The position numbers were made by a program, and so were the translations under genes. A model generated the notes under the pieces. It was given only the letters and a program-made list of their open reading frames with translations, was not told where the DNA came from and made no database searches. Below are positions 23,699-34,483 of a stretch of 64,000 nucleotides of DNA, piece after piece. Origin of the DNA: Limnoperna fortunei. Its lineage: Eukaryota; Mollusca; Bivalvia; Mytilida; Modiolidae. The DNA is taken from assembly GCA_944474755.1 (NCBI GenBank), contig OX104118.1:88085860-88149859 (forward strand), read 5' to 3'. The first letter of the stretch is position 1; every line of letters starts with the position of its first letter.

Positions 23699-24007
23699 TC
23701 ATAAAATAGTGTCGTCTGCATACAACTGTAGAAAAATCTTCAAATAAATATTAAGTTCGTTTTCAATATCGTATGACATGGATTCAAGACCCTTTACATT
23801 AATAGTCTGCATGTAATCATGTATATCATTTAAATATAGTGAGAACAGCAAGGGAGACAGATTTTCCCCTTGCCTGACACCTATTTCACTAGCAAAGAAT
23901 CCAGAGGATTGGTTATCATGGGAAATTTTTGATTTAACATCATTATACATTTTTTCAACAACTCGTAAAAATTTACCATTTACATTAATCTGTAAAAGTT
24001 TATGCAA
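23699..24007 (-). pseudogene. LINE RT fragment with YADD box
   Basis: It carries IGVRQGENLSPLLFSLYLND (motif B) and QLYADDTIL (catalytic motif C); the frame stops immediately after. The preceding motif A region in 24000-24200 is in another frame and has lost its aspartates. Confidence 0.82.
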
Positions 24008-24200
24008 TAAAGAATTTCTGTAACAAAGTCGAAAGCTTTTTCGAAATCGATAAAAAAACGCAATATAATTTCTTTCGTTTCATTCGTAATAGTTCAAAAA
24101 AGGTATACAGAGAGAATATGTGGTCTGTAGTCGAGTAGCCATGCCTGAAGCCGGCTTTGTTTTCTTTCAATATATCAAAGTCTTCAACATAATCACTCAA
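24000..24200 (-). pseudogene. LINE RT fragment (finger/palm, motif A destroyed)
   Basis: KENKAGFRHGYSTTDHIFSLY is the usual QAGFRxGxSTxDHIF-type RT motif. The following CVFLSISKKLST occupies the position of motif A (normally FxDxxKAFD) but lacks both aspartates because of a frame change. Confidence 0.75.
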
Positions 24201-24257
24201 TCTTTGATTGAGAACTGATGTAAAAATTTTACCAATACATGATAGCAGAGAAATTGG

Positions 24258-24932
24258 TCAGTTCTTGGCATCCAAAGAGCTGCCTTTATTTTTATATATC
24301 GGTATAATATTACCAATAAGCCAAGCCTCTGGCAAGATACCGGTATCAAATACAAGGTTAAAAAGATTTACATAAACTTTAATAATCTTATCAAGAGACG
24401 ATGCGATATATTCGTTGATTACTCTGTCTTCACCTGGTGACTTATTATTTTTTGCCCTTTTAATAGCTTTAATAATTTCACCTTCGGTGATCACACTATT
24501 TAGTGTATCATTTTGATGATCTGTGTCTAAGTCAATATTAATTTCATACTCATCTCCAAAGTTATTCGTGTTAAGATTTTTTAAAAAATTAAAGAGGTCA
24601 TCTAATGGGATATGGCTTCGTGCCCTTGGTTGCCGCTTATTAAAGATCTTCCAAAATTCCTTTGGAGTCTTTGTTTTCAAATCTTTCATATTTTTACTAA
24701 ATTTTTCTTGGAAACTCTTTATATTCTTGTTCATAACTTTTTTATTTGTCTTTCCACTTTGTTTCAATCGTTCCTTAAAAATATTTGAACCATAATGTTT
24801 GTATAATCGTTGAGCCTTTCTATACCATTTCTTTGCTTTATAACATTCCTCATTATACCAATCATTTTTATTTTTATAAGTTCCCTTAAAATTCATATTT
24901 ACAACACCAAATGTATTTTTTGCACTATCCAA
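24258..24932 (-). pseudogene. LINE ORF2 linker and RT fingers
   Basis: The frame contains the basic linker WYNEECYKAKKWYRKAQ, KTPKEFWKIFN and then AIKRAKNNKSPGEDRVINEY, followed by ILPEAWLIGNIIPIYKNKGS, the RT finger motifs of APE-type LINEs. Confidence 0.82.
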
Positions 24933-25204
24933 TAATAAATTACAAATATTTTCAATAACATTATCAATATCATTTTTTTAACATTTGTCATATTTCTTTT
25001 TAGATCAATTAAATTTTCGACCAATTCATTTACAATAATTTGATCGATATTTAGATTAAAATCGTCTGCTTTTGTATTATCCCATTTTCTGATTTTTTCG
25101 TTTCTTGAAATAAATGTATCCTGTTCTACAATGTTTATTTGTGTCTGTTTAATTTCAAGTGATAAAGGTGAGTATATATCTGAAAACAATTCACAAAAAT
25201 CCAC
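24899..25204 (-). pseudogene. LINE ORF2 endonuclease-RT spacer fragment
   Basis: No catalytic motif is visible. The fragment is collinear between the endonuclease piece at 25420-25782 and the linker at 24258-24932, and it has the acidic and basic spacer composition expected there. Its role is assigned from position only. Confidence 0.5.
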
Positions 25205-25419
25205 AACTTCAAAATTTGCAATACATTTTAAAATATTTGATGTACAAGCAATTTAGTCTATAACACTATTGTGTATAGTTGTTGGTTGTTGGCTTACCAA
25301 CTGGAAGCCCTTCCATTCTACCATTTACAATAAAAAATTTGTTATTTTTACAAATTCAATAAACTTTGGCCCAAAACAATTGATGACAGAATCACAATTC
25401 TTTCCATCCCTTGGGATGT

Positions 25420-25782
25420 TTAAGTTGTCAAGAATATTAACATCAGTGAATTCATTTTGATCAGATCAACTTCATCATTATAAAAATCAGACAAATTTCC
25501 AGTTCGTCCGTTAAAATCTCCAACTAAAATAATATTTTGTGTTTTTTGTGCATAATTTTGAAATTCATGTTCAATTTGATCAAATGCTTCATTACAGCTA
25601 TATTTTGTATTTATTGGTGGAATATAGACAATTCCAAACATAACATTTTCTTCGGTTGTCAAAAGTTTTTTATCTATTTGGAACCAATACACAAATTGAC
25701 ACCCAGATTCAATTGTCTTAATATAATTTTTCAAGTGTTTTTTGTAACCTAAAGCTATTCCACCTGATCTATGGTTAGACAA
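25420..25782 (-). pseudogene. LINE endonuclease fragment
   Basis: SGGIALGYK and the catalytic-type NIILVGDFNGRTG motif are landmarks of APE-like endonucleases. The N-terminal part lies in another frame upstream (25783-26040) and the SDH box is not in this frame. Confidence 0.75.
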
Positions 25783-26394
25783 TTTACACCTATTTTTAAA
25801 TGTTAAAATGAAATTCGTCTAAATCTATTTCGTCACAATCATCAAGTTTAGTTTCTGTACGACAAACAATGATATGACTATTTAAAAGAGATTTAAATTC
25901 AGTGTACAGTAATTTAGTCTCAATACCACAAACATTTAGTGATAACAATTTCAAACACTGATCATTAAAAGTGTTATTGATTACGGAATGTTGATCTTTA
26001 ACGGTTTCGTGAGTTAATGTTCCTCCTTGATCGTCCTATCGTGAGTTGTTTTCGTGGTGATGTTCTCTACGGGGTACTCTAGCATGGTTATCCTTGGGTC
26101 GCGCACCATGTTTTTCTTATTTGTTCCTCTCATTTGGATCTGCATCGACATTTGTTTCCATGTCTTCGTTATGTATAGGTGGATGGACCTCAGTTCCCTC
26201 TACAAAGAGTCTACCTTTCTTAAAAAACGCTTTTTTCTTGTGTTTCCTTGCCTCCTGGAATTGTGGCCACAGTGCTTTCCTTCTGTCGTTGATTTCCTTA
26301 GGGAATTGTTCACTGATTCCAAATTTGCTACCTTTAAGTTCTTTTGCTGCATTTCTAACGATTTCTCTCTGTTTGTAGTTGCGAAAACGACAAA

Positions 26395-27114
26395 CTATTG
26401 TTCTTGTTTTAAGTATATGATATTGCCACTTCGATCTTTTTCAATATGTTCTTTACCAAAGCGATGAGCTCGTTCGTACAATGGTATGACTCCAAGTTTC
26501 CGTTTTTCTTTCATGAAAGCCTCCAATACGTTCTCGGTAGTGTCCGAGTCTTCTTCCTCGCTTTCTAGGGGTATACCCGTAAATTTAAGATTTTCCCTCA
26601 TAGAACGGGTTTGAAGATCTATATGACGTTCCTTGAGCTCTCTCAGTTCGCTTTGAAGTTGCCTTACAGTTTCCTTGGTAGCATCACTCTCGGAATTTAC
26701 AAGTGTTAGCTTGTTTTGAACTGTTTTGAGTTGAGTTCTGTTTGTTTCAAACTGTTCATTAATAAAGTTCATCCCTTTTTCTATTTCGTCTACCCTTTTG
26801 TTTACTTTATCGACAGTTTTTAATAGATTCTGTACTGTTTTGTCAAACGAAGTTAGCTTTTCTGTAAGGATATCGACCGATTTCAGCTTGTCACAAAGTA
26901 AATCTAGTTTTTTAGTTATATCTTCAAGCTGTGTTGGTTGTTGAGTTTGATATTGTGGTGTACTTGTAGCATAGAACCCCATTATAGGTGATGTTGGATT
27001 AAAGGGGGGATCTCGAGGCTGTGTCGGTAACTGATATTGGTGAAACTGCGGCCGGACTTGTTGTTGCATAGGTTGAACAGGTGAATCATATATTGGTACA
27101 TTAAAACTTGCCAT
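26395..27114 (-). pseudogene. LINE ORF1: coiled coil plus RRM-like segment
   Basis: Starting at the ATG whose complement is at 27112-27114, the frame gives a Gln/Pro-rich head, then about 110 residues of heptad-rich coiled coil (for example LTEKLTSFDKTVQNLLKTV), then RSMRENLKFTGIPLESEEE and PLYERAHRFG. The latter pair resembles the RRM region of L1-type ORF1 proteins, which bind LINE RNA. The frame ends at YLKQEQ, shorter than usual, so the C-terminal domain is lost. Confidence 0.72.
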
Positions 27115-27116
27115 TT

Positions 27117-27296
27117 TCAAGAGTTATTGTCTGATTGAGACTTTTTCTTTATGTCAGTCTGTTTGTTTACCTTCTTATCGTTATTCGTACCTTGATTTGT
27201 ACTCACATTCTTCTTTTTAGTTGGCTTTTCACTACTAGTATTGTTATTGTTTGTTTTCCTTTTTCTAATCTTTTTAGCTTCATTAGGTCCCGTCAT
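27117..27296 (-). CDS. short Lys/Asn-rich ORF upstream of LINE ORF1
   Basis: A 59-codon frame starts at the complement of 27294-27296 and ends TGA at 27117-27119, two bases before the ORF1 ATG. The protein is rich in Lys, Asn and Ser, with KKIRKRK and EKPTKKKN, like a nuclear-localisation or nucleic-acid-binding tail. It may be an N-terminal part of ORF1 cut off by the stop, or a separate small ORF. The element is dead, so expression is doubtful. Confidence 0.4.
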   Translation of the reverse strand: MTGPNEAKKIRKRKTNNNNTSSEKPTKKKNVSTNQGTNNDKKVNKQTDIKKKSQSDNNS

Positions 27297-27510
27297 GAGC
27301 TTCTCGTTGCTAGAATACTATCCTTCTCTATATTTCCAATAAAGACATCTGTATCATATTTTTTTTTCAAATTTTTTTAAAGGGAACTAAAAACAAAACA
27401 CCTCCATGTTTTTCACACATGCTCATACCTGTCTTTAATTCTGATTGTAGTCAACAAAGTTTGGCACGGTTTATTGTTGACAATAATTTAATAACATTAG
27501 TTCTACAGCC

Positions 27511-27675
27511 AGGACTTTTATTGTTCAAGGCAGAAAAGCTAAATATTGTGTCACTTTATTTCCAAAAGAAACTTGCCAGTGCGAGGCAACATCTACCTGT
27601 TTTCACATATTAGCGGCAAAATTAAGCATAGGTTTACAGGCGATTCAAAAGAATAAAATTATTAGTTTAAGTTGA
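27511..27675 (+). pseudogene. SWIM zinc finger remnant
   Basis: The plus-strand frame from 27511 reads FIVQGRKAKYCVTL, then ETCQCEATSTCFHILAAKL, then SIG. This is a SWIM finger (C-x-C-x7-C-x-H) with the usual preceding YxV-type strands. SWIM domains occur in MULE and Zisupton/KDZ transposases and a few host proteins. The frame stops at TGA 27673-27675. An Ulp1-like remnant lies downstream on the same strand. Confidence 0.72.
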
Positions 27676-27817
27676 GTCGGCCCCAGATTTTTTAACAGCT
27701 TTAAATACTCCACTTAAAGAAAATTTAATTAAAACACCCTCAACTGTTGGAAGCATTAAATTTACTCCTAAACAATGAACAGAAATTTCAACCCCAAAGT
27801 CTAAAGGAAAAATAAAT

Positions 27818-28159
27818 TTAACGTTGATTGTGGTTTATTTGCAATTGCTTACGCAGTAGATTTCTGTTTAAATGGATTTAACGGGGGTATACATATAATA
27901 TGATCAAGAGTGCATGAGGGAACATTTAATTTGTTGTTTGGAAAAGGGAGATTTTAATCGATTTCCGAAAAATATAGATGGCTTTGCTCCCAAAAGAAGT
28001 TTGGCTAATACACACACGATCGTCATGTCTTGTAGTTGTGGGCTCCCGGATACTATAGAAAATATATGTTGTGAAGGAAAAATCTGTGATGTCTGGAAGC
28101 ATAAAAGTTGTGCTAAACCTGAAATGGTAGGTAAAACCTGGCTATGTCGAAAAACATAA
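27818..28159 (+). pseudogene. Ulp1-like protease C-terminus and Cys-rich (PHD-like) tail, frameshifted
   Basis: The first frame gives VDCGLFAIAYAVDFC, which matches the catalytic cysteine box (Q/N-D-C-G-x-F) of Ulp1/C48 proteases. It hits a stop near 27900. A second frame (from about 27898) continues with YDQECMREHLICCLEKGDF and then SCSCGLPDTIENICCEGKICDVWKHKSCA and WLCRKT, a degenerate C4HC3-like finger. Ulp1 plus PHD-like tails are found in large transposon proteins of invertebrates. Confidence 0.65.
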
Positions 28160-28164
28160 ACCCA

Positions 28165-28885
28165 ATGGCTAAGTATTATATATAGGCAATTATTAAACAT
28201 AATAGAAAAGTAAATAGTTGTAAATTTTATAAATAATTTTATCTATAACAAATAACAACTAAACTATTTATTATAAAAAATCATAAAAAATTATATAAAT
28301 AAATAAAAAAATTTTTTTAAAAAATCACTCGACACGCAGTGGGGAAACGCCATATTCATTATGGTAAGCGAAAGGCACTGCACAAAATCCATTTCATATA
28401 TGACATTAATTATATCTTAGATAGTAATTAAATTATCGACACCAATCAATTTTACCTATGTAAACATACTTTAATTAGGAGAAATCTGATGAGTTTTTGA
28501 TCGACTAGAAACGTTTCCGGTCAACTTTTCTATACTTTGTCGTTGATCAATTTTTAAAAGTTATATATAATTTTTTAGCTAAGGTGAACACGAGGCGCTA
28601 TTCACATTCTGACAGGGTTGTAAGCTCTTTGAGAAATTATAGTTCAAAGTTGAAAGTTCGAACTATTACTTTTCATACCCGGCATTCTTCCGGCGAATTT
28701 TTCTATACTTTCCTTTCAGTAATATTTTATAAACTATATGTCTTTGTGAAGCTAAATGAATACCCTTTATCAAACACTAAAATTTATTTGACCGGGATAA
28801 AGCATTTTGGAGAAATCTGGGCTCTAATCTGAAACTTGATGTATGCCAACTCGCCAAAAAACATTTCCGGTCAATTTTTATGTAC
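28165..28885. repeat. subterminal repeats of the large transposon
   Basis: TTTCCGGTCAAC..TTTCTATACTTT-like words recur near 28517, 28690 and 28866, about 175 bp apart, next to the right TIR. Subterminal repeats are common binding sites for transposases. No coding sequence. Confidence 0.5.
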
Positions 28886-28889
28886 TTTA

Positions 28890-29090
28890 ATAATAATTAA
28901 TTGCATTAAACTATACATCTCCATAAAGATCTTTTAAATATCTTCCAGAGGCATTTTTTTATTCTATGTTAACCCGTTAAAAAGTTATGAACAAAATATA
29001 TGTGTTTTTATGTTTCCGGTTTTTAATTTCCGCGTTTTAGCCCACGCCCCAGTAGGGCGACAAACACTTCGCCCAGTGTGGTGAGCCCTG
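28890..29090 (-). repeat. right terminal inverted repeat of the large element
   Basis: Complementary to 15491-15665 over the CTAAAACGCGG..ATGCCTCTGGAAGAT block, with scattered substitutions. The outer end carries AGTAGGGCGAC and the terminal GTGGTGAGCCCTG. Confidence 0.75.
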
Positions 29091-30329
29091 AATAGTTCTC
29101 TGACAGATCGTGGGTAATTTTATTTTTCAAGGGAGGGAATTAATCAAATCGGCGGAGAGAAGAAAAATAAAAGAAATTTTGCTTCTTTTATTTTTATTTC
29201 ATTTCGCCAGAAATTAGGGTCGGCGCTCCTGTAAATAAAAAAAATATAGAAATGTTGGCCTTATCTTGTCACATGTGTGTCTCTTTTCCCTTTTTGTATA
29301 ACTCATTATTTTTACATACTTCTATTATTTTACTTCGTTTAACTATCAATACATATAAATTCAATTATAATTCACAGATCAACACATTAAAATGTTCTGT
29401 ATCTAAAATTTCACAAACAAATGGGTGTGGTTAAATTTGGTTTCCCATTTAGATAATAGAGTATTAATCAATTACTTTTCTGCAAAATTTAAGTAAAGGG
29501 GGTCGAAATTCCTTTATTTTGTTAAATATATATTTTAAAAGTTTGGTTAGCAGTTTTTTGTTGAAATACTACACCAAGAACACATAATACACATGTACTG
29601 CATAATTAGGCAATAATGCAGGGGAAGCAACTCTGGACTGGTACATGTGCTTCGTGGTTTTTGTCAAAATTTATCAACGTGCATTTTAATGCAGATTTAT
29701 GCATATAGACCACAATTTAATTACAGATAATTTAATAATTAAATGCAAATTACTGCTCAATTAACAGAAATAACAGAATTTTAAATTTATCAGAAGGTAC
29801 GTGCAAAATGTCTACTGAAAGTCACTAATCACCGTTACCACTTTGTTCAAATTTTTTGCGTGGAAAATTTAGGAAATTAAGTGTAAACACCAATTACAAT
29901 ACCCATGTTAAATGAAGGAACCATTAAAAATTTAGCTTAATTTGTCTTATTTTATTGAAAGTTTTGCTTTACAAGTGTAGAATATATGAAATCAGTTTTG
30001 TAAGACATAGAATGAATCTAAAGGTAACTGGCAATTTAATTGGTCCAACGAGCGCTGATGGCATGATTAAGTTTAAACCTGTCCGATAAACATTACTTAA
30101 GTCATTAATTAACGGGAAGGTATTGCACATAGCTTTATGTTGAATAAACAATACAGCAGTAAATAGTGACAATTATCACTGTTTTGGATAGCATGAAATT
30201 AAACCACCGCAGTAGATCAGACAGCACCGCGGCAAAAAAAATGGCCTGGGGAGAACACTATCCTTTACCAATTTTGTACAAATCTTGGCCCCAGACCAAC
30301 CAATATTGTCACCTAGGCTAGAACTGTTA
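29091..30329. other. gene-free AT-rich DNA
   Basis: Nothing supportable; frames at 29252-29434 and 29969-30172 have no domain. Confidence 0.5.
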
Positions 30330-31600
30330 TTAAAATGCAGTTTTTGTCTTGCAGTTCAAAAAGTATAAGCGACATAGGAAATCCGAAAAGACTTTCCTAC
30401 TTCAGCATGAAAAGCTCTACAAAACTCTCCATTGAGTCAAAGTTGTATGTCAACTCATTATTGCAGTTATTGCCCTTTAATCGTCAGAATTGATGATTTT
30501 TGCCATTTTGAACATTATTAGAAATGGAGAAAAGGTTAGTGGCGTTAATTGTTCAGCTCTATTAGGCTGCAAAAAAACACTTCAGGGTAAAGTTTGTCTG
30601 ATGAACCGTTAGGAGTTACAATGTATTCCCCTGAACTATTTTTGTAATCAGGTTTAATTGATTTTTAAAAATCTTCTGCAAATTTGTACACATCATCATT
30701 CAAATGTCCTCTACCAAGCTTTCACAAACCATGGCCGCAGATTTACCAAAATGGCCGCCTTGGCTAAATATGGAAAAGGGTTCAAAATGCAGTTTTTGTC
30801 TTGTGGCTTAAAACGTATAACAGATACAGGAAAATGGAAAAGACATTCCTTCTTCCGCATCAAATTCTCCACAAAATTCTTCATTGAGATGAAGTTGTAA
30901 GACGAACTCTAGTAGGAGTTATTGCCCCTTAATCGTCAAAATTGATGATTTTTGTTCCATTTTTTTTCCAAACAATGTTGAAATTTATTAGAACTAGAGA
31001 TAAAGTTATCATTGCTACAAAAATGACTCAAGATCAAGATTGTCTAATGACCCGTTTAGGAGTTATTCCCTTGAACCTTTTTAATCAATTTAAATTGATT
31101 TTAAAAAAAATATTCCCCACTTAAACCAAGGAAGGACTGCTTTAAAGTTCGCACACATCATCTTTAGGATTCTTCTACCATGTCTACCAAAGTTGCGTAA
31201 ATCATGACAGCTGACCGCAAACGTGGCCTTTGGCTTAAAATACTACAGATAAGGGGGGAGGGGTTAAGGTAGTTTTTGGCTTGTAGTTCAAAAAGTATAA
31301 TAGCTACAGGAAATCTGAAGTGTGCCTCCTTCCTCAGCATCAAAAACTCAACAAGATTCGTGATGATGCTTTAGAGCAGTCATTTTCCCTAATTTGTCAA
31401 AATTGTCGATTTTTTTCATTTTTCCTCAATATCTTGAAACCTTTAAGAGCTAGCGAAATTTTTTTCCATTCAGAAGTACTCAGCTCTACAAGATCTGCAA
31501 AAATGATCACTGGTGCATATGTGCTGGACAACTCTTTATAGGAGTTATTCCACTGAAAACGTCAAAGTTAATGCTTTTTGAACAGGTGTTGGCCAATTCC
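30330..31600. repeat. diverged tandem repeat, about 450-480-bp unit, about 3 copies
   Basis: Each unit carries TTTTTGTCTTGTAGTTCAAAA-like, GTATAA..GACAGGAAA, TCAGCATCAAA..CTC..ACAA and GTTATTGCCC..AATCGTCAAAATTGATGATTTTT words. Landmarks recur near 30360, 30806 and 31290. Strongly diverged, no coding function. Confidence 0.55.
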
Positions 31601-31885
31601 TTATAGGAAAGAAAGGCTAGATCAATATGGTAGAGTTGTCAGGTTTAGATGAGCGTTACAGGCTACTGGGAGCCTCTACTTTATGATTGATTGTTTATTC
31701 ATAAATAACAATTGTTAAAACTATAAACTTGCCATTATTAGGAGTATGATTTAAGTTTGTGTGTTGCCTGTCATGTTTTGAATTAAACAAAACAATGAAT
31801 GTTTTATTTATTTAAACTGCTGATAATAAATTTAATATTTCTTTATCAAAACTTATTAGTACACAACCTGTTTCAATTATAAATG
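31601..31885. other. gene-free DNA
   Basis: No gene or repeat recognised. Confidence 0.4.
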
Positions 31886-32175
31886 ATACTCGACTCCAAT
31901 CTTACATGTAATTGACAAGGAAACTACAGTCATTAGTCAAACAGACAATCATCTACTTCCAGTTTGCGAAATACTTAGATTTTCACACATAGTTGCCATA
32001 CCTGCAAAATTCTGTCGCAGTTTTCTGTCAATTTGCCTAAGGAAGGTCGGGATTCCCCAAATACTCCAGCTTTCTACCCCCCCCCCCCCAAAAAAAAAAA
32101 ATTGGACGCCATGATAATAGCTGAAAAATTGCTCTTAGGGGGTTAAACATCATTCATTCAAACAAACAAACAATA
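31886..32175 (+). mobile_element. degenerate SINE copy, plus orientation
   Basis: ACTCGACTCCAATCTTACATG, TTGACAAGGA, then a C11 run and A-rich tract, ATTGGACGCCATGATAATAG, CTGAAAAATTGCT and a CATTCAAACAAACAA tail match the body and tail of the SINE at 8617-8887. The tRNA-like head is missing. Confidence 0.65.
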
Positions 32176-33519
32176 TTATATTAGCAGGCCAAATATATTC
32201 TTTAAATAAGGATTCAACACGGATAAAAGGGTCATGAGGGTAATATACATAAAAATTTTACTTCAAGCAAAAAAAATTGTATTTTATTGGACAGGGACCA
32301 TGTGTTGATTCTCTACAGATTCTGATTTTAGCACCGCTAAATATAGCAACTGGTGTTAATTCCTTGTGCTTTACTTCCATCTTTTAGCAACAATAATGTT
32401 GCAGCTTTCTTTATCTCGACCGATTATCATATAGTACCATATGGTGTATAGCGATTGTATGCTCCTTGGTCATCTACTTCCTGTTTAATGAATACTTATC
32501 AAAGTCATATTTGCGAACGCCTGTTCCTAGGTGTAAAACCACCGAATACCGGGGACCAGTCCTGAGGTTGCACGTAAAAGTAGTATTTTAAAAATAGATG
32601 CTCACTGTTATAATTATAACTTTTTAATAGATATTGAAACAAACTTGTTAGTTTTAATAAGCTGAATAATTCAGGAAACGAGAGGATAAAGTTTAACTGA
32701 TTTGTACATAAGATAAAAATTATGTGAGTCCCCATTATATGACATGCACTATTTTGAGACTGAACTTGAAAGAAGATTTTTTCAGTGTATTGATTTCCGG
32801 TTGGTCGTGCGTTCTGATATGCCATGAAAGTGGTGCAGAAATTTTTAGAGAATACTTAGTGGTTACATGTTGTCATGTCACAGGAATATTTCTTTATTTG
32901 AAACGAAACAGAGGTAAAATGTTCAGAAAAATTCAAAATCATCTAATTTTATAAAGTCGAAGAGGCGATAAACAATGGTGGTCCTATACAATGTACCCCT
33001 AGTAGAGATACATGTAGTAGTCAGGTATATATATGAACTTATATTACTTTTTATTAAAAGGGTACAGAAAGAAGGTAAATCACAAATGCAATCATTTTAA
33101 TTGCTTATCAGAGCCAAAACATATTGGGGTGTCAAATTTCAGCCTAAACATTGCATTATGTAACATTTTAACAAATTTAGTGGTCCGCACTTAGTAGAAT
33201 GTGCTTTCATTTAAATAAACTCCTGTTTTGAGCTTTAGATGTAATGAAGGGGTAAACATGTATAAAATTATAACATGTGGACAGTCTAGTATGCAGAGAA
33301 ATAGTGTATTTAAGATGAATTGTCAATTTTACACCTGCAGCTTAAGTTGGTTACATTGCTGGTAGGTTTTAATACTAAGAAGTATTTATTTTCTAACCTG
33401 ATTCTGATGCTTGCTGGATGTAAATTTGTTAGTAAACTGGTAACCATATGCAATACTTGTACTTGTTAAGATAATTTGGCCTTGAGATGATAGTACTCAT
33501 TTTGCATTTTTGCAAAACA
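32176..33519. other. gene-free DNA
   Basis: No convincing coding sequence; frames at 32505-32954 lack domains. Confidence 0.45.
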
Positions 33520-34065
33520 TATAATATTATACCTGACCTTTACCTCCAATTCACTGTCCAGCGACTAAAATAAAGTTTCTGGATTAGGGCAGTTCCTCTG
33601 TAACCATACATGGTAGGATGACAATATTTGGTTTATAGGTTACTGATCAATAGTGCAATACTGCTTGGTGTCACCTGACCTTGACCTCAATTTCAAGGTC
33701 CGACAACTACTGTAAAGTTTGTCGATAAGGACACTAACAGTTCCTCTGTAACCATGCACCGCAGGATGACAATATTTTGCATATAGGTTGCTGATGATCC
33801 GTACATGACTGTACGCTAGGCGTGACCTGATCTTGATGACCTCAATTTCATGGTCCATTGAGTATGTTTAAGTGTATTGATTATGGCAGTTCCACTGTAA
33901 CCCTGCATGGTGGGATGACAATATTTGGTAGATAGTCTGCTAATGAATAGTACATGACTGTCTGGTACTTGTCGCCTGACAATGACCTCAATTTCACAGT
34001 CCAGTGACTACGTTAAAGTTTTTGAATTAGGTCAGTTTCTATGTAACCATTCATTGTATACTTTA
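33520..34065. repeat. tandem repeat, about 147-bp unit, about 4 copies
   Basis: The recurring words are CACCTGACCTTGACCTCAATTT, CAGTTCCTCTGTAACCATGC and AGGATGACAATATTTG. The CTGTAACCA landmark recurs about every 146-148 bp. Divergence is about 20-30% by eye. Confidence 0.65.
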
Positions 34066-34306
34066 AATCATAATAATTTAATGTTATTTACATGATACTT
34101 ATGACATAATTTATTGTTGTAACTGATGAGGAATGAAGGGAGACATTTTTTGTGTCCACACTTGTTATTGCCATTTGAGTCACGTTTATCATGTTTACGC
34201 ACAAGGGAAATAACCAAAAAAGATTAAGCTGGTTCCCGGCTGACTTTTACTTTGTACAGTTAGTGTAAACATACAAGGGAAAACAGTACAAAGCAAACTA
34301 AACATT

Positions 34307-34483
34307 AGAGGTCATTATCCTTTTGGATGGCCTGAGCAAAAGTAACCGAACGGGCGAGACATCAAAATTTTTTATTAAAAAATCTTTCTTTCACTTAAAA
34401 TTTCATATATGGGGCATTACACATATAATGCTAAATTACATAAAACTGGAGACAAAAGTATACGTGACCACGGATTTTTTTCT
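34307..34483 (+). repeat. first copy of a 178-bp direct duplication upstream of the STAND gene
   Basis: This segment (AGAGGTCATTAT.. to ..GACCACGGATTTTTTTCT) recurs almost identically at 36042-36220, with a handful of differences including one extra A in a homopolymer. The two copies are about 1.74 kb apart. The second copy directly precedes the STAND-ankyrin coding exon, so this may be what is left of a duplicated gene start. Confidence 0.85.

Larger units (their letters stand above)
22596..27300 (-). mobile_element. third LINE, two-ORF type, extensively frameshifted
   Basis: Reading the minus strand from 27.3 kb down: a short Lys-rich frame, a coiled-coil ORF1, an endonuclease fragment, linker, RT in several frames, and a C-terminal Cys/His segment. 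At least five frame breaks and missing pieces make it dead. A long coiled coil followed by an RRM-like stretch in ORF1 fits L1- or I-type two-ORF LINEs better than the CR1-like first element. It is nested in the large DNA transposon. Confidence 0.75.
15419..29090. mobile_element. large decayed DNA transposon with long TIRs (SWIM/Ulp1/PHD remnant)
   Basis: Two inverted segments, about 15491-15665 and 28890-29055, match at roughly 85-90% by eye. They enclose 13.4 kb that includes two minus-strand LINE insertions and a degenerate plus-strand coding remnant with a SWIM zinc finger, an Ulp1-like protease end and a Cys-rich tail. SWIM plus Ulp1 in one transposon is known from Zisupton/KDZ-type elements, so I infer something of that kind. 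The right terminus reads GTGGTGAGCCCTG; the left terminus is diverged and no target duplication could be matched. Confidence 0.5.
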
